From assembly GCF_001039355.2 (NCBI RefSeq), contig NW_019775660.1, positions 94,554 to 140,254 on the forward strand: 45,701 bases of DNA. The letters run 5' to 3'. The notes below the pieces were generated by a model. The model did no database searches and was not told where the DNA came from. It saw only the letters and a list, made by a program, of their open reading frames with translations. The translations under genes were made by a program, and so were the position numbers. Source of the DNA: Lingula anatina (taxonomy: Eukaryota; Brachiopoda; Lingulata; Lingulida; Lingulidae). Shown here piece after piece: positions 30,132 to 40,243 of this stretch (position 1 is its first letter; each line of letters opens with the position of its first letter).

Positions 30132-31915
30132 CTGGGCAGGTGTTCTGGCTGGGGCAGTGCTGTGGGGATACTGCGCCGGAACGTCTGGAAATCGAAACGA
30201 GATAGGGAATCAGCGGCGGTATTGTGTTCTCCTGGTATGTGTTCCGCTTTGTGTAGAATATTCTTTTGTAGACATGTGAGAATTAGTTTGCGTAAAAGTT
30301 TAAGCAAAATTGGATCTTTAGTTGTACATTTGTTTAGAATAAAAATGAGAGCCCCATTGTCAGAATGTATAAGCACTTTCTTATCCCGGAAGTGGTCCTG
30401 CCAGAGCAAAAAAGCAGCAACAATAGGATAACACTCCAAGATCGTGATATGCAAAGTGGCAGCCTCCGGAGGCCAATGTCCGTAAAACCATAAATTGCCA
30501 AAACATGCGCCAAATCCCTTCGTACTAGATGCATCAGTGTAGAGGTGTAATACATTGGGGTTGGTCCACTCTTCCTCATGGAAGAAGCCCCTGCCATTGA
30601 AAGAGAGAAGAAATGTCCGCCACATATTCAAATCCGCTCGAACCTCCTTATTAAGACGTATATGATGATGTGCTTTGGAAACACCCATGGTAAGATCAAT
30701 TAAGCGTCGCAAATATGGACGCCCTGCTGGAATTACATAGCAACAAAAATTTAAAAGACCTACTATGGATTGCATGTCCTTGAGAGTTATTTTCTTGCGC
30801 TGCGAATAACTGTTGATGAGACTTAGGCATTTCTGAATTTTGTCCTGTGGCAGTCTAGCTTCTTGGAGGACAGTATCAAGCTCTATGCCCGCGAACGTGA
30901 CAGTAGTAGCTGGAGTGGTGGTCTTCTCCTTTGATATAGGAATTCCCATATCAGAACAGGCAAGTAGGAAACGTTGGAGAGCATGTGTGCAACTGTCCTC
31001 GGATGGACTGATGATCAAGAAATCATCCAACAAATGTGTCATGTATGGAATACCCAACAGCGAGGTAGCGATCCATTGTAGAGCGGAGGAAAATGTCTCA
31101 AAGATATTGCAAGAGCATGACAGTCCCATGGGTAGTGTTCGGTCAAAATATAGATTACCCTGATACTGGAAGCCCAGGAGGAAGCGATAATCTGGATGGA
31201 TTGGGATAATGCGAAAAGCATTTTCAATGTCTGTTTTACAAAGGTATGAGCCCCGTCCTGCTTGTTGAATTAAGTTAATGGCATCAGCAACAGATGCATA
31301 CCGAACAGAAGAAAATCGTTCGTCAATGCCATCATTGACTGAAAATCCCGCTGGGTGAGATAAGTGGTGGATGAAGCGAAATTTTCCAGGGGATGCTTTT
31401 GGCACTATTCCTACTGGGGAGACTGTAAAATGTAGATAAGGCGAGGTTAAATGTGGACCTGATAAACGTCGTGCTTGGAGTTCTGAATTAATTTTGTCCT
31501 GAAGCTGTTGGGGCCAGTCCTTCGCCGAAGCCAGGTTTTGATGGGACTGAAGCGGAAGATGGCCATGAAAAGGAATGGTAAATCCGTCCCTAAAACCAGA
31601 AATCAAAAATGATGAGAGAGAGGAGTCATAATCCTGTAAGTAGTGGGATAATCTGATGTAATCCACCGGCGTAACAATGATAGTGTCAATCGACTGGTGT
31701 TCCCGGTTTTCCTGGATGAAACGAGTGATTGGAGAGGCCCCTTCACTAGAACTTACGTTGTTGCCGAAGCCCTTTGGAATAGGGGTTTCGGTTGTAAGGG
31801 CGAAAGGAGGATTTCTGTCGATTGCGAAAGCAAGAGATACTGGGATGTGAACCTCTGCACCTTGAGCACTGATGGGAAAAGCGGCAGGTGGAGGCGTCAC
31901 ACTGCTGCCCCTCAT
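30098..31915 (-). CDS. Reverse transcriptase / RNase H polyprotein of the Ngaro-type element
   Basis: A 605-residue ORF. The reverse transcriptase spans about 140-350: VPKASPGKFRFIHHLS, the KTDIENAFR motif A, LPMGLSCSC motif B, and the catalytic LLDD at 295-298. An RNase H follows (about 450-560) with Asp461 in LYTDAS, Glu494 in LECYPI and Asp519 in HSDNG. There is no protease, integrase or methyltransferase. The ORF overlaps the end of Gag by 170 nt in another frame, so expression probably needs reinitiation or frameshifting (inference). It also overlaps the recombinase start. The frame is intact. Confidence 0.9.
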   Translation of the reverse strand: MRGSSVTPPPAAFPISAQGAEVHIPVSLAFAIDRNPPFALTTETPIPKGFGNNVSSSEGASPITRFIQENREHQSIDTIIVTPVDYIRLSHYLQDYDSSLSSFLISGFRDGFTIPFHGHLPLQSHQNLASAKDWPQQLQDKINSELQARRLSGPHLTSPYLHFTVSPVGIVPKASPGKFRFIHHLSHPAGFSVNDGIDERFSSVRYASVADAINLIQQAGRGSYLCKTDIENAFRIIPIHPDYRFLLGFQYQGNLYFDRTLPMGLSCSCNIFETFSSALQWIATSLLGIPYMTHLLDDFLIISPSEDSCTHALQRFLLACSDMGIPISKEKTTTPATTVTFAGIELDTVLQEARLPQDKIQKCLSLINSYSQRKKITLKDMQSIVGLLNFCCYVIPAGRPYLRRLIDLTMGVSKAHHHIRLNKEVRADLNMWRTFLLSFNGRGFFHEEEWTNPNVLHLYTDASSTKGFGACFGNLWFYGHWPPEAATLHITILECYPIVAAFLLWQDHFRDKKVLIHSDNGALIFILNKCTTKDPILLKLLRKLILTCLQKNILHKAEHIPGEHNTAADSLSRFDFQTFRRSIPTALPQPEHLPRCLMPATLIFD

Positions 31916-33053
31916 TCCATCTGTTGCAGATACCCCTGTGGGAAGTTGAGGCCATGTCCTGAGAGGGGGGTCTTGCGATATAGGTCAATTCCGCCAGAAG
32001 CACGCCATTAGGATCTTCCCAACGAAAATTGGGGTCAGTCTGTGTGGCCCGGAATTTTTCATCATAAAGACGCCAGTTGGCGTGACGATTGGCCTGCATT
32101 TCTCCAATTCTGTTAGCATACTGTAGCAAAGGAACAGCCTGAAGGGGGTATTGTTGGAGGTATATGGCCGAAAATATTTGAAAAGCACACTGCCACTGAT
32201 TAGGTGAAATGGCATCAGTCTTTTTACTAGCAGGTGCCATGACAATGGAGAACTGGCCATCCTCATCAAATTGTTTCCTGTGAACGAAGTGCTCCTCGTC
32301 CTGCTTTTCTGCTCTGGACAAGGTGTTGGAGGTAGGGGGGATAAGACTTTTAATGGAAATTGGCTCCCTGTTCCAGATCTTTACTTTTGTGGCGCGTGGA
32401 ACGTGTTGGTCAAGCGGAGTAGAGACATTACCTGAAGGAGCAGTTACAGCCGAGAAACTGTAGGCAGCTGGCATTCCATGTCCTGGGATAGGCTGTGGAG
32501 GGAAACCATGCAAAGCTGGGTTACTCATGTGACCCATGGATGACTGTGGCATAGAGGGAGGATGGACACCCATGTGCCCATATGGCGGCAGTCCTTGAGT
32601 ATACGTGGAGGGTGCAGCATGGGAGGGGTTACCCATGTAACCCGAATAGAAAGTACCAGGGGGTAAGGGGTTACCCATGTAACCCACAGATGGTGCTGTG
32701 AGAGTGTTGGTTGGTGGTGGGTTACCCAAGTAACCAGAGAAGTTTGGCAGGTTGGGAAAAGTGGTAGCCGAAAGGTTGGACGGTCCACCAACAGCGGCAG
32801 TAGATAGGGTGGTGCTTGGAAGATGGGAGCTCACTGAGTGAGACATGGCTGGCAAATACGAAACGGCGCTAGCGGTCCTGGCAGGTGGGGTGGTGTTGAT
32901 AGTTGCCGCATCGGTCAGAGCAGGAGGTGCGGCGACGGCACTGTGCATTGTAGGGGGATCTACGAGTTCTCTCCCGCTTTGTACCACCTGAACTGGTTCC
33001 CTGGAGGAGCCTTCTCCTGGGGGAGGGAGAGAGGGTATGTGACTCTGACTCAT
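31746..33053 (-). CDS. Gag-like protein of the Ngaro-type element
   Basis: A 435-residue ORF from the ATG at 33053; the frame is open further upstream, but only through a poly-T stretch and an N. Residues 1-200 are rich in Pro, Ser, Gly and Met with repeated GYMGNP-like units. A helical central part follows (AFQIFSAIYLQQYPL). The C-terminus holds a CCCH finger (C-x8-C-x4-C-x3-H) and then C-x2-C-x3-H-x4-C, and ends in a basic tail. It should bind element RNA and form particles. The start is chosen because ATG lies 3 nt after a good splice acceptor and begins the Gag-like region. Confidence 0.8.
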   Translation of the reverse strand: MSQSHIPSLPPPGEGSSREPVQVVQSGRELVDPPTMHSAVAAPPALTDAATINTTPPARTASAVSYLPAMSHSVSSHLPSTTLSTAAVGGPSNLSATTFPNLPNFSGYLGNPPPTNTLTAPSVGYMGNPLPPGTFYSGYMGNPSHAAPSTYTQGLPPYGHMGVHPPSMPQSSMGHMSNPALHGFPPQPIPGHGMPAAYSFSAVTAPSGNVSTPLDQHVPRATKVKIWNREPISIKSLIPPTSNTLSRAEKQDEEHFVHRKQFDEDGQFSIVMAPASKKTDAISPNQWQCAFQIFSAIYLQQYPLQAVPLLQYANRIGEMQANRHANWRLYDEKFRATQTDPNFRWEDPNGVLLAELTYIARPPSQDMASTSHRGICNRWNEGQQCDASTCRFSHQCSRCRGSHPSISCFRNRQKSSFRPYNRNPYSKGLRQQRKF

Positions 33054-33096
33054 GACCTGAAAATCGAAAATAATAAGGTGACTCCCTGAGCAGAGG

Positions 33097-33158
33097 TAGG
33101 CCCTGCCAGCCTTTTTTTTTTTTTTTTTTTTTTTTTCCCCATTTTTTTTTTTTTTTTT
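33097..33158. repeat. Poly-T homopolymer tract at a contig join
   Basis: Two long T runs separated by CCCCA end at the N at 33159. They translate as poly-Lys on the minus strand, which is not a real protein segment. Confidence 0.7.
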
Positions 33159-33456
33159 NCCGAAGAAACTAACGCATGTCATAGGGGAAGACCCATGAGA
33201 AATATTAAGGCCTTGTAAGGCGCAAATCGCCACTGTTGGGCTCTGTATTGCAGTATGACATTGTGACGGAGAAAATAAATGAGGGGGCCTTGGAAGGCGC
33301 CCACGTAATAAAGAGGATACGCAAATGAAATGATGTGAACAGCCTGGGAAGGCCAACGTGAGTGCACAAAATCTGAGCCTGGGAAGGCTAAAGTAGTACA
33401 TATGTGTAACAGCCCTGAAGGGCACGAGTAAAGCCCACAGGTAAGTTTTAGCGTCT

Positions 33457-34209
33457 CTAATATGAAATAAGGGAATGTTTGAAATCCCATAAGAATGAGA
33501 AATGTATCCATGTAATGCATACTTGGAACGACATTCTTAATATGAGAAAATTGGCCAAACTGAATGAGTGTATAATCATGAAAACGTGCCTCATAGCCGT
33601 GAACTTACGTGTCTGCTGGGGTGTAGGCCGAGAATAAAGTATTGCCCCTCGGATGGCTCTCCAAAATTTGACCATGCCACGAGAATTTAAGTGGACACCA
33701 TCCCGAGAAAGTATGTCCTGCCAGGCATCTACCGCTCCAGGGCATCTCCAAAATTGGGCATGCGGGTGTGTGGACAGTCTCTGCTGGAGTAGGCTATTGA
33801 TGGCTGTAACCTGATCATTAACATCTTTCTGGTAGAGCAGGGTGGGAATTCGACCACCAGGAGACTGAGAGCGGCAAAACAACTGACCCCAAAAAATCTG
33901 AATATGAGGATTGTAATCGACGATCCTGTGGATGGCTCGAAGGATGGCAGAAACGATGGATGCTGGTGAGGTAACTGCTGGGCTGACGTCATTTTCTCCC
34001 AGTTGACAAAAAACTACATCGAAGTTGGGCAGCCGAGGCCAAAAATTGGGGTCGTATAAAAAACTAGTGAGTGTTGCTCCCCCTGAGCAATAAAATTCAG
34101 TTGTGAGACCATCAATACTAAAATTGTTTGGTAAGGATGAGTCCTGTTGTAAGCGCTTTAAAAAGCTGTGGCCCATGAGTAAGACCCGTCTCCTGTCGTA
34201 GTGCTCCAT
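33457..34209 (-). CDS. SGNH-hydrolase-like accessory ORF of the retroelement
   Basis: A 250-residue ORF at the 5' end of the element. The SGNH blocks are clear: Ser15 in LLMGHSFLKRL, Gly43-Gly44 in CSGGATL, Asn73 in LGENDV, and Asp170/His173 in RDGVHLN. The family cleaves esters, and hydrolase-like ORFs are known in some Ngaro elements; the substrate is unknown. A strong splice donor (CAC|GTAAGT at 33609/33608) falls after residue 200, so the last 50 residues may be intronic. It lies on the other side of the N at 33159 from Gag, so their exact spacing is unsure. Confidence 0.8.
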   Translation of the reverse strand: MEHYDRRRVLLMGHSFLKRLQQDSSLPNNFSIDGLTTEFYCSGGATLTSFLYDPNFWPRLPNFDVVFCQLGENDVSPAVTSPASIVSAILRAIHRIVDYNPHIQIFWGQLFCRSQSPGGRIPTLLYQKDVNDQVTAINSLLQQRLSTHPHAQFWRCPGAVDAWQDILSRDGVHLNSRGMVKFWRAIRGAILYSRPTPQQTRKFTAMRHVFMIIHSFSLANFLILRMSFQVCITWIHFSFLWDFKHSLISY

Positions 34210-34691
34210 AGCACTGACGTTGTCACTGAAATGTACATGCAGCGTAAAACGATAAAGGCAAAGTGAGTCATTAGCAGAAGTTTTATATGGTGTGATGATA
34301 ATCCGTTATGCTTTTATTGCAGCAAAGGGGTGGGTAGAAGGGAGCGAGCGGTGCCTTTGTTGCGTAATACCAGGTGTCGGGGGAACTTTGAGCAGCTGTA
34401 GCCTGAGCGTAGGCTGTCTTAGCCTGGGAAAGAGGAAGAAATGCCGAAAAACAGGAAAATAAACTATCGTAAGGTGGTGGGAAAAGGCTACGGGTCTCTT
34501 AGATGGTAAAGTAAAAACAACACATGCAGATGAAAATAAATGGAACACGTTATAACAGACTCAAATACAAGCGAAACGAAGGACAAACCTCGCAATCGCC
34601 ATATTGGCTGCAGTAGCGACTGGGAAGCAACAGGGTATCGAAAACAAAACAGATTATTTTTTAATCAAATCACTTCAATAAGTCGGAAAGT

Positions 34692-35013
34692 AAGCAGAAA
34701 CAAGAGACGATAAACGTAATAATAAGAGTACGCGTAAAATTTAGAGTGCTTACCTTGTGATTCGTTCGGGAAATCGGAATAAAAATCTAACGATGAAATT
34801 TGATGTCTGTTCTTCCTGACAGCAATAGTGAGACTGGCCTTTGGTCACGTGTTATGGAAACTTGCTACTGATTGGTTCCGCATCATCATAGTAGGTCAGA
34901 GGTCACGTACTGATAGTGTTGTAAACGCGTATATACGAAATACCCCGATGACTCCCGAAAGTAACTCTGTGTATTATAAAGTCGGTTATAGCTTTGCGAT
35001 AACCTTGTATTTA
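34692..35013 (-). repeat. Terminal repeat A1 (5' end of the retroelement)
   Basis: Identical apart from a few bases to A2. The outside flank (35014 onward) is a Myb/SANT-like gene fragment, not the LU-locus sequence that borders the other end. Confidence 0.85.
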
Positions 35014-35349
35014 CAATGCTTGATTGAGATGAACTTAGCTCCTGGGGTGGTGGACCCCCTCCAGTTTGCTTTGTGGCCTTTTTAAGGTCACTGTGTGGCT
35101 TTTTCACTGATGAAACGAGGTACCTCCATTTTTCACGGCACTCTGCTGCACTTCGCATGGAGACAGCAACTGATGACACTTCTGTGGCAATGGCTTATAC
35201 GATTCCACCTTGGCCTTGTTGTCCAAGGTGGAAGTGTGTTTGTTTCTAATCACTGTGTGATTATTTTCACACAATTCAATCAAAAGAGATGTCTCTGCCT
35301 GGGTCCAATTCGCCTTTCTCTGTCTTGTGCTTGCTAAAGCCGGTTCCAT
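35014..35349 (-). pseudogene. Myb/SANT-like DNA-binding protein fragment, frameshifted
   Basis: From the ATG at 35349 the frame reads KANWTQAETSLLIELCENN and NKAKVES. After a one-base shift near 35210 it continues AIATEVSSVAVSMRSAAEC and REKWRYLVSSVKK, then a Pro/Gly/Ser linker. This is the Myb/SANT-like domain (NAIF1/MSANTD type), which often accompanies Harbinger-type transposons. It is cut at 35013 by the retroelement terminus. The rest of the gene is not found at the other end of the element. Confidence 0.7.
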
Positions 35350-36148
35350 CTTGCAAGTCAGAGAAGCAAACGACAGAACTGGGGTATTGTGGGAATATAT
35401 TTTCCAAATATGGTATAGATCACTTCCGTTGTTACCCTGTAGCAACTATCATGGCTTTTACAATGTTTATAGCAACCAATTGCATTATGGGAATATCTTT
35501 TTCCAAATATAGTATTGGATAAAATTCTTATCCACTGGATAACTATCATGCTGTTTATCCAGCCTTTATGAAACACAGATTTATACAGAGGATAACTATC
35601 CAGAGGATAAGAGGTTTATACCTTGGATAGTGTTATCCATAGGATAGCCTATCCAGCCTTGATAAAGCCGGGCCCTGCACTGGAAGACAAATGCAAAGCT
35701 TTTACAACGACATAAATTAATTTACAATGAGTGTGTATATATTGGCTGTGAAATTATCTAAGTAATAATGATATTAAAATAATAATAAATAATTGAAGGT
35801 TAAAGATATTAAGTATAATCAATTTAATATATATATATATTAATCAATTTAAATGTTTGGTAGACTTAACAAAGTAACAAATAATACTGTGATATAAAAT
35901 ATGAAATGAATAAATATATAATTCAAAATTTGTGAAAATAAAATGATAATGATAAAATGATAATGATTTTAATCATTAATATTAAAATATACATTATTAT
36001 TTAAATGGGTATCTTAATTAGGTTTATCGGTCATTAATAATTATATATTTGTTGATTTTTTCCCTAGGTAATTCCGAGTTCCAACATAGATTAACAACAG
36101 CTTAAGTTCCATGATATGCCTTCAAAATGCAGAGTACTCAGCCCTCCG
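35350..36148. other. AT-rich stretch with TATCCA/TGGATA repeats
   Basis: 35390-35520 holds two related segments with GGGAATAT...TTTTTCCAAATAT. 35540-35672 is a cluster of GGATAACTATCC motifs ending CTTGATAAAGCCGGGCCC, which resembles the end of the MITE at 38146. 35700-36060 is very AT-rich. No gene is seen. Confidence 0.4.
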
Positions 36149-37327
36149 CAACTACCAGCCTCGGCACCGATTTATCCCAAATTCACCGGTAGATAGGACC
36201 ACACTACCCGTTTTCAAGGTGTGTGTCAGTACGCAGTTCACAGTATAGCCTCGGTCACAACCGGCCCTACGGGCTCTTACAGGCTGTTTGCGTCCAAATT
36301 TTGCGCAGAATCTCACGTCCCACGCAAGTCCTTCTTACGAAATTTGGTGTTCGCAGACTGCCCGTAAGCACGTACGGAGGATGTTGGACATGTCTAAAAG
36401 ATTCTACGAATAGCCTGCGAACAGCGAGGCCGCAAGCGTAACCTGCTCCCCTCGCACGGAGTTAGCAAGAGAGACGCTCGTGGTGCAAGCCGAACGTCGC
36501 AAGCAGTTTGCGTGTTGAGTAAGGCGCACGCCCTCACAACTAACGAACAAAGTCGAGAGCACACTGGAAATGCGTCGCACGTGCGTCACCCCCACGCCTG
36601 GTGTATAAAAGGCGTGCTCACGGCGCACGCTCGTGTCTTTACAATGAACGTCGACTGTGTAACGTGTTCAACAATTTTCAATTTTTTTTCTCAATTTAGT
36701 TTCTAATATGCCTCCAAAAGGCAAGAGAAAGAAGCTTACATAGTAGGAAAAAGGGAGGAGGAAGAAGAAAAAAGAGGAGAACAGGAAGCAAAACTGACGT
36801 ACGCCGTCAGTACGTCACCACAAACGTGTGAGGCAAGTGTGACGCAAAACTGACGCAAAAGGGCACTACTTTCGCCGTGCGTTGCATTCCCTTCGTAAGT
36901 GGTGAGTGTGTGCCACGTACACAGGAAGCAAGACAAACTCAAGAAATGAGTACAATGTCCACGGCCATCGCTCATTGCAATTAGCGTCCCTGCTTGAAAG
37001 GAATCTCATGTGGCCCTTGCGACTCGCAAGGCAGACTTTCCTCTACCTCTACGACCTCCACGGCCTCCGCAACACCCAAAAATCGCAGGAGACGTACGAT
37101 CCTGAAATTCGTGCGTCCGGTTGTGACCGAGGCTTATTATACCTCGAAAACATTTTGAGATGAGATGCACTACTTTATAATCCAGCTGAGAATCATCGCT
37201 ATCACATTGCGTACTAGGAAAGAGCGGTGTCGCGTCTGATACTTCGCAGCGCGTACTGACGCACACCTGGAAAACGGGTAGTGTGGTCCGATATACCGGT
37301 GAATTAAGGTGCCAAGTCTGGTAGTTG
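36149..37327. mobile_element. Long inverted-repeat element, GC-rich and non-coding
   Basis: The left end reads CAACTACCAGCCTCGGCACC and the right end GGTGCCAAGTCTGGTAGTTG. The outer pair covers about 36149-36231 and 37250-37327 (shared GGACCACACTACCCGTTTTC). An inner pair, CCTCGGTCACAACCGG (36250) and CCGGTTGTGACCGAGG (37117), is offset by about 120 bp of extra sequence on the right. No clear target duplication and no transposase are seen. Confidence 0.55.
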
Positions 37328-38145
37328 GGTATAGGCCTGGTACTTCAAAAATGTTTCCATGTTTGATAAAGAAGCATTTTCTACTAAAAGGCACATTTCC
37401 TATTTTCGCCATAGATCTGTCCTACAAGCATGCTTGCTTTGTCTGTTGTGATGACTTTATTTATAGAGCCAACCAACAAGCAAAACTGAATATTATTAAT
37501 TTGCTCGATATAATTACCTTGTCATTGAATATGTAAACGATGTGTAACTTTCTCTTGCACTGTTTGTATTTTAGCTTTGATTTTCATTTTTGGCGTTTCC
37601 AAAAGCGGTGGAAAACATTTAAAAATATTGGCCATTTATTCCTGCTGTTTATTTCAGATAAAATATGGTGATTAATCGATTTTTCTGTATTTACTTTTCC
37701 AAATTTTTAGTTGCTAAATTACTGATTTGAAAATTAAAGCAATGCGTCCTTGTCAAATAATCATAGTGCATTGATTAATTGATTTTCAGATCAGCCGAAT
37801 CAGTTATGTCGCTTTTTGAAAATTTTAGTTGCATGTTTGTTTTTATGTAAAATTCCAAGGACCGTGTCTGTTTCAGAGTATCATATTTCATTCTAGCATA
37901 AGCAACAAAAAAACAGAGCACTTCCAAATCAGCCAATCTGTGATGGAATTGCTGTTCGGCCCCCACCTTGTTTTGACTCTAATGGCGTATGAATTTATCA
38001 TTCAGGCTGCCGCGGATTGTAAGTATAGGGATAGTTGGGCATAAAATAGTATCCGTTTATTTACCATATTTTACTACCAGGAGAAATTGCTAAATTGATT
38101 AACTATTCGGGATGCCCCAGTGTGAAATGAATGTATAAGACATCT
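37328..38145. other. Unrecognised AT-rich stretch
   Basis: I see no recognisable gene, RNA or repeat. Short ORFs lack domains and codon bias. Confidence 0.4.
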
Positions 38146-38408
38146 GGGCCCAGTTTTATAAAGGATGTTTAGCACTAACCAGTGTTTAACTTTAACCAGA
38201 CCTAAAAAGTCTGTTAGTAAACTGACCTTTAAATAATTATTTAATCCAGTTAAACACTGGCCAGTTAACTAATTGGCTGTTTTCCGTCAGAAGACTGTAT
38301 ATAAAACACATTTTAACCATCTTTTAGTTAATGGGTGTTAGGGGAATTTATCCACCAGTTAGGCTTATCCACTGGTTAGTGCTAAACGTCCTTTATAAAA
38401 CTGGGCCC
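38146..38408. repeat. MITE with GGGCCCAGTTTTATAAAGGA ends
   Basis: It begins GGGCCCAGTTTTATAAAGGA and ends TCCTTTATAAAACTGGGCCC (one mismatch area). Subterminal inverted repeats TTAGCACTAACCAGT / ACTGGTTAGTGCTAA and an inner TTAACACTGG motif give it a hairpin shape. It is 263 bp and non-coding, and no certain target duplication is seen. Confidence 0.65.
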
Positions 38409-39521
38409 TGATCGTTAAGGTCTAACAATTACGATCATTAAAATTTGATACGCCTCGCATTTAAGTTTAGATCTTTGTAAAGTCAGCTATAGAGTTAATA
38501 GCAGGCAGGTCATTAGCAAAATTAAAAGAAACTTTTGATTTGATATGTATCTCTAGTTGCAAGGAATGTGTCATACTATTTACTATCCACAATTCTATAA
38601 CCCCTCTCCCAACGCCAATATGAGTTAGCGCTCTTCCTGATGGAAAAAAAAAGAAACAGTGCGCAGAGAGAGGAAATAGGACTCAGAATGATAGCAGTAT
38701 GTACTAGCACGTTTGGAGACAGGTCAACATCTGTCGGAACTTACCCACCAAAAACATTCATTGAAAATAGTCCATGAGGTGTGATCGGAAAATACGTTTA
38801 GAAATAACACGTACGCTGTTCCTTTTTTGCAAGTGTGAAATACTGGGGTTGTTATGAACTCCAGTTGTCCCAAAGTAATTTCTTTTGGCTCCGTTAACTT
38901 CACGTCCCTTGTTAATATGACTTGATTTGGATATTTAAACTGGAACATTTTACCTATCAATATAGTATGTTGGCCAGCCCATGGACGCAGTCAAATTAAC
39001 GTCTATTCTCTTGTGATCTTGACCTTACTTTCAGAGGAAACTGAAGGTTATCGTCACTATTCGCCCGAAACTCCTTATTTACTGCCTTCCATACATTCTT
39101 TTGGGTAATAGATAAATCTTTGGTGTTCATGCAGTGACTGAATTAATTAACATTTACACATATGTCAACTTACGGGTGATGTCGCGATTTTGGGGTAAAA
39201 TCTGACAAATCGTTTTCTCAAATTTTTCTTTTATCCGGGTACTTGAACATTCCCGATCACCGTTTTATCGCTGATTTAATGATACTATTTAGTACTCCAA
39301 AACCCTGCCGATGTTTCTTAAAAGTCTTAGTTCAGATTTTATCTGATATTTTGTCTGATAAAGCAAAATAATACCTTTGTTTGATGAAAATCTGTAATTA
39401 GGGGCTCATAACTTCATGACAAAACATTTAAACCAAAACGACTGCACGGGATTATAGTCTATACTCTCCTGGTCAACTCTGCTAAACTCGTGATAATATC
39501 TTGTTCAGGGATGAAGTTACG
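38409..39521. other. Unrecognised stretch downstream of the truncated sulfotransferase
   Basis: No homology to the 3' half of the sulfotransferase gene is seen here, although it should follow the N at 39522. A 78-residue minus-strand ORF at 38724-38960 has no recognisable domain. Confidence 0.4.
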
Positions 39522-39522
39522 N

Positions 39523-40183
39523 ATGGGTCATAGCTCTTTATGATAAACCCAACAAAACTCTTTAAGGAAACGGTACCACCATTTCGGGTTTTTAGCATTT
39601 TGAAAAGTTTGGCCAAAACTGTATTTCCCTCTGCCAGCATTCTGTACGCTGATAATAGTCGAACTAACGGATGTCGTACAAATACCACCTTTAGATACTC
39701 CCTAAGAATTACTTCTCTTTTCCTGCGACCAAGATCTTCAAAGTGAGTAATAGCGCGGTAGAATCTTGTTGACTCCTCTTGTACTTCAAACAAAGTTGTT
39801 GATGGTGCAACTTTTCCAACCAGACGGAGAAATACAAAGCGCCAATTCATTATTGCAACTTTCGGAATACCACAGAATAGTATCTGTTTTTCGTCATCGA
39901 CATATCCATACCTTAACTTGCAAATGCCAGTGGCAAAAGGAGGCGTTGGCCTTGGTTTCGAACCAGACTGATGTATAAGTCTTCGACATTGTGCCATTAC
40001 GTCGTGTTTTCTGCGGCTCATTTTTTCTAGCCATGTTTTAGGCACAGCGTTCCATTTAAGATGATTGAAACGGTATGCAAGCTCGTGTGGTGAATCGGGA
40101 ACGTTACCGTTTTGTTTAGAAGGTCCAGGCTCCCATATATTGTACACCCTTAAAGACAAGTGCTATTAATAATATTAGAATAT

Positions 40184-40243
<60 letters not shown>

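Larger units (their letters stand above)
25001..35013 (-). mobile_element. DIRS/Ngaro-type tyrosine-recombinase retroelement with an SGNH hydrolase ORF
   Basis: Read on the minus strand: repeat A1 (34692-35013), SGNH hydrolase (to 33457), Gag (33053-31746), RT/RNase H (31915-30098), tyrosine recombinase (starts 30131), then B1 (25583-25784), A2 (25266-25587) and B2 (25001-25203). Split direct repeats A1...B1-A2-B2, with a recombinase instead of an integrase, define the Ngaro-like branch of DIRS elements. I see no methyltransferase domain. The assembled 10 kb contains two overlaps of about 1.39 kb at the Ns at 26923 and 29331 and a homopolymer join at 33159. A merged element would be about 7.2 kb. 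Key ORFs are open, so the element may be recent. Confidence 0.85.

Noticed and set aside
33054-33425. N-terminal extension of Gag with a poly-Lys tract
   Set aside because: It crosses the poly-T contig join and an N and overlaps the putative intron; the ATG at 33053 is more plausible.
38724-38960. 78-residue minus-strand ORF as the missing 3' part of sulfotransferase copy 1
   Set aside because: It has none of the DDHW, LCDPC or YDIIG motifs of the complete copy.
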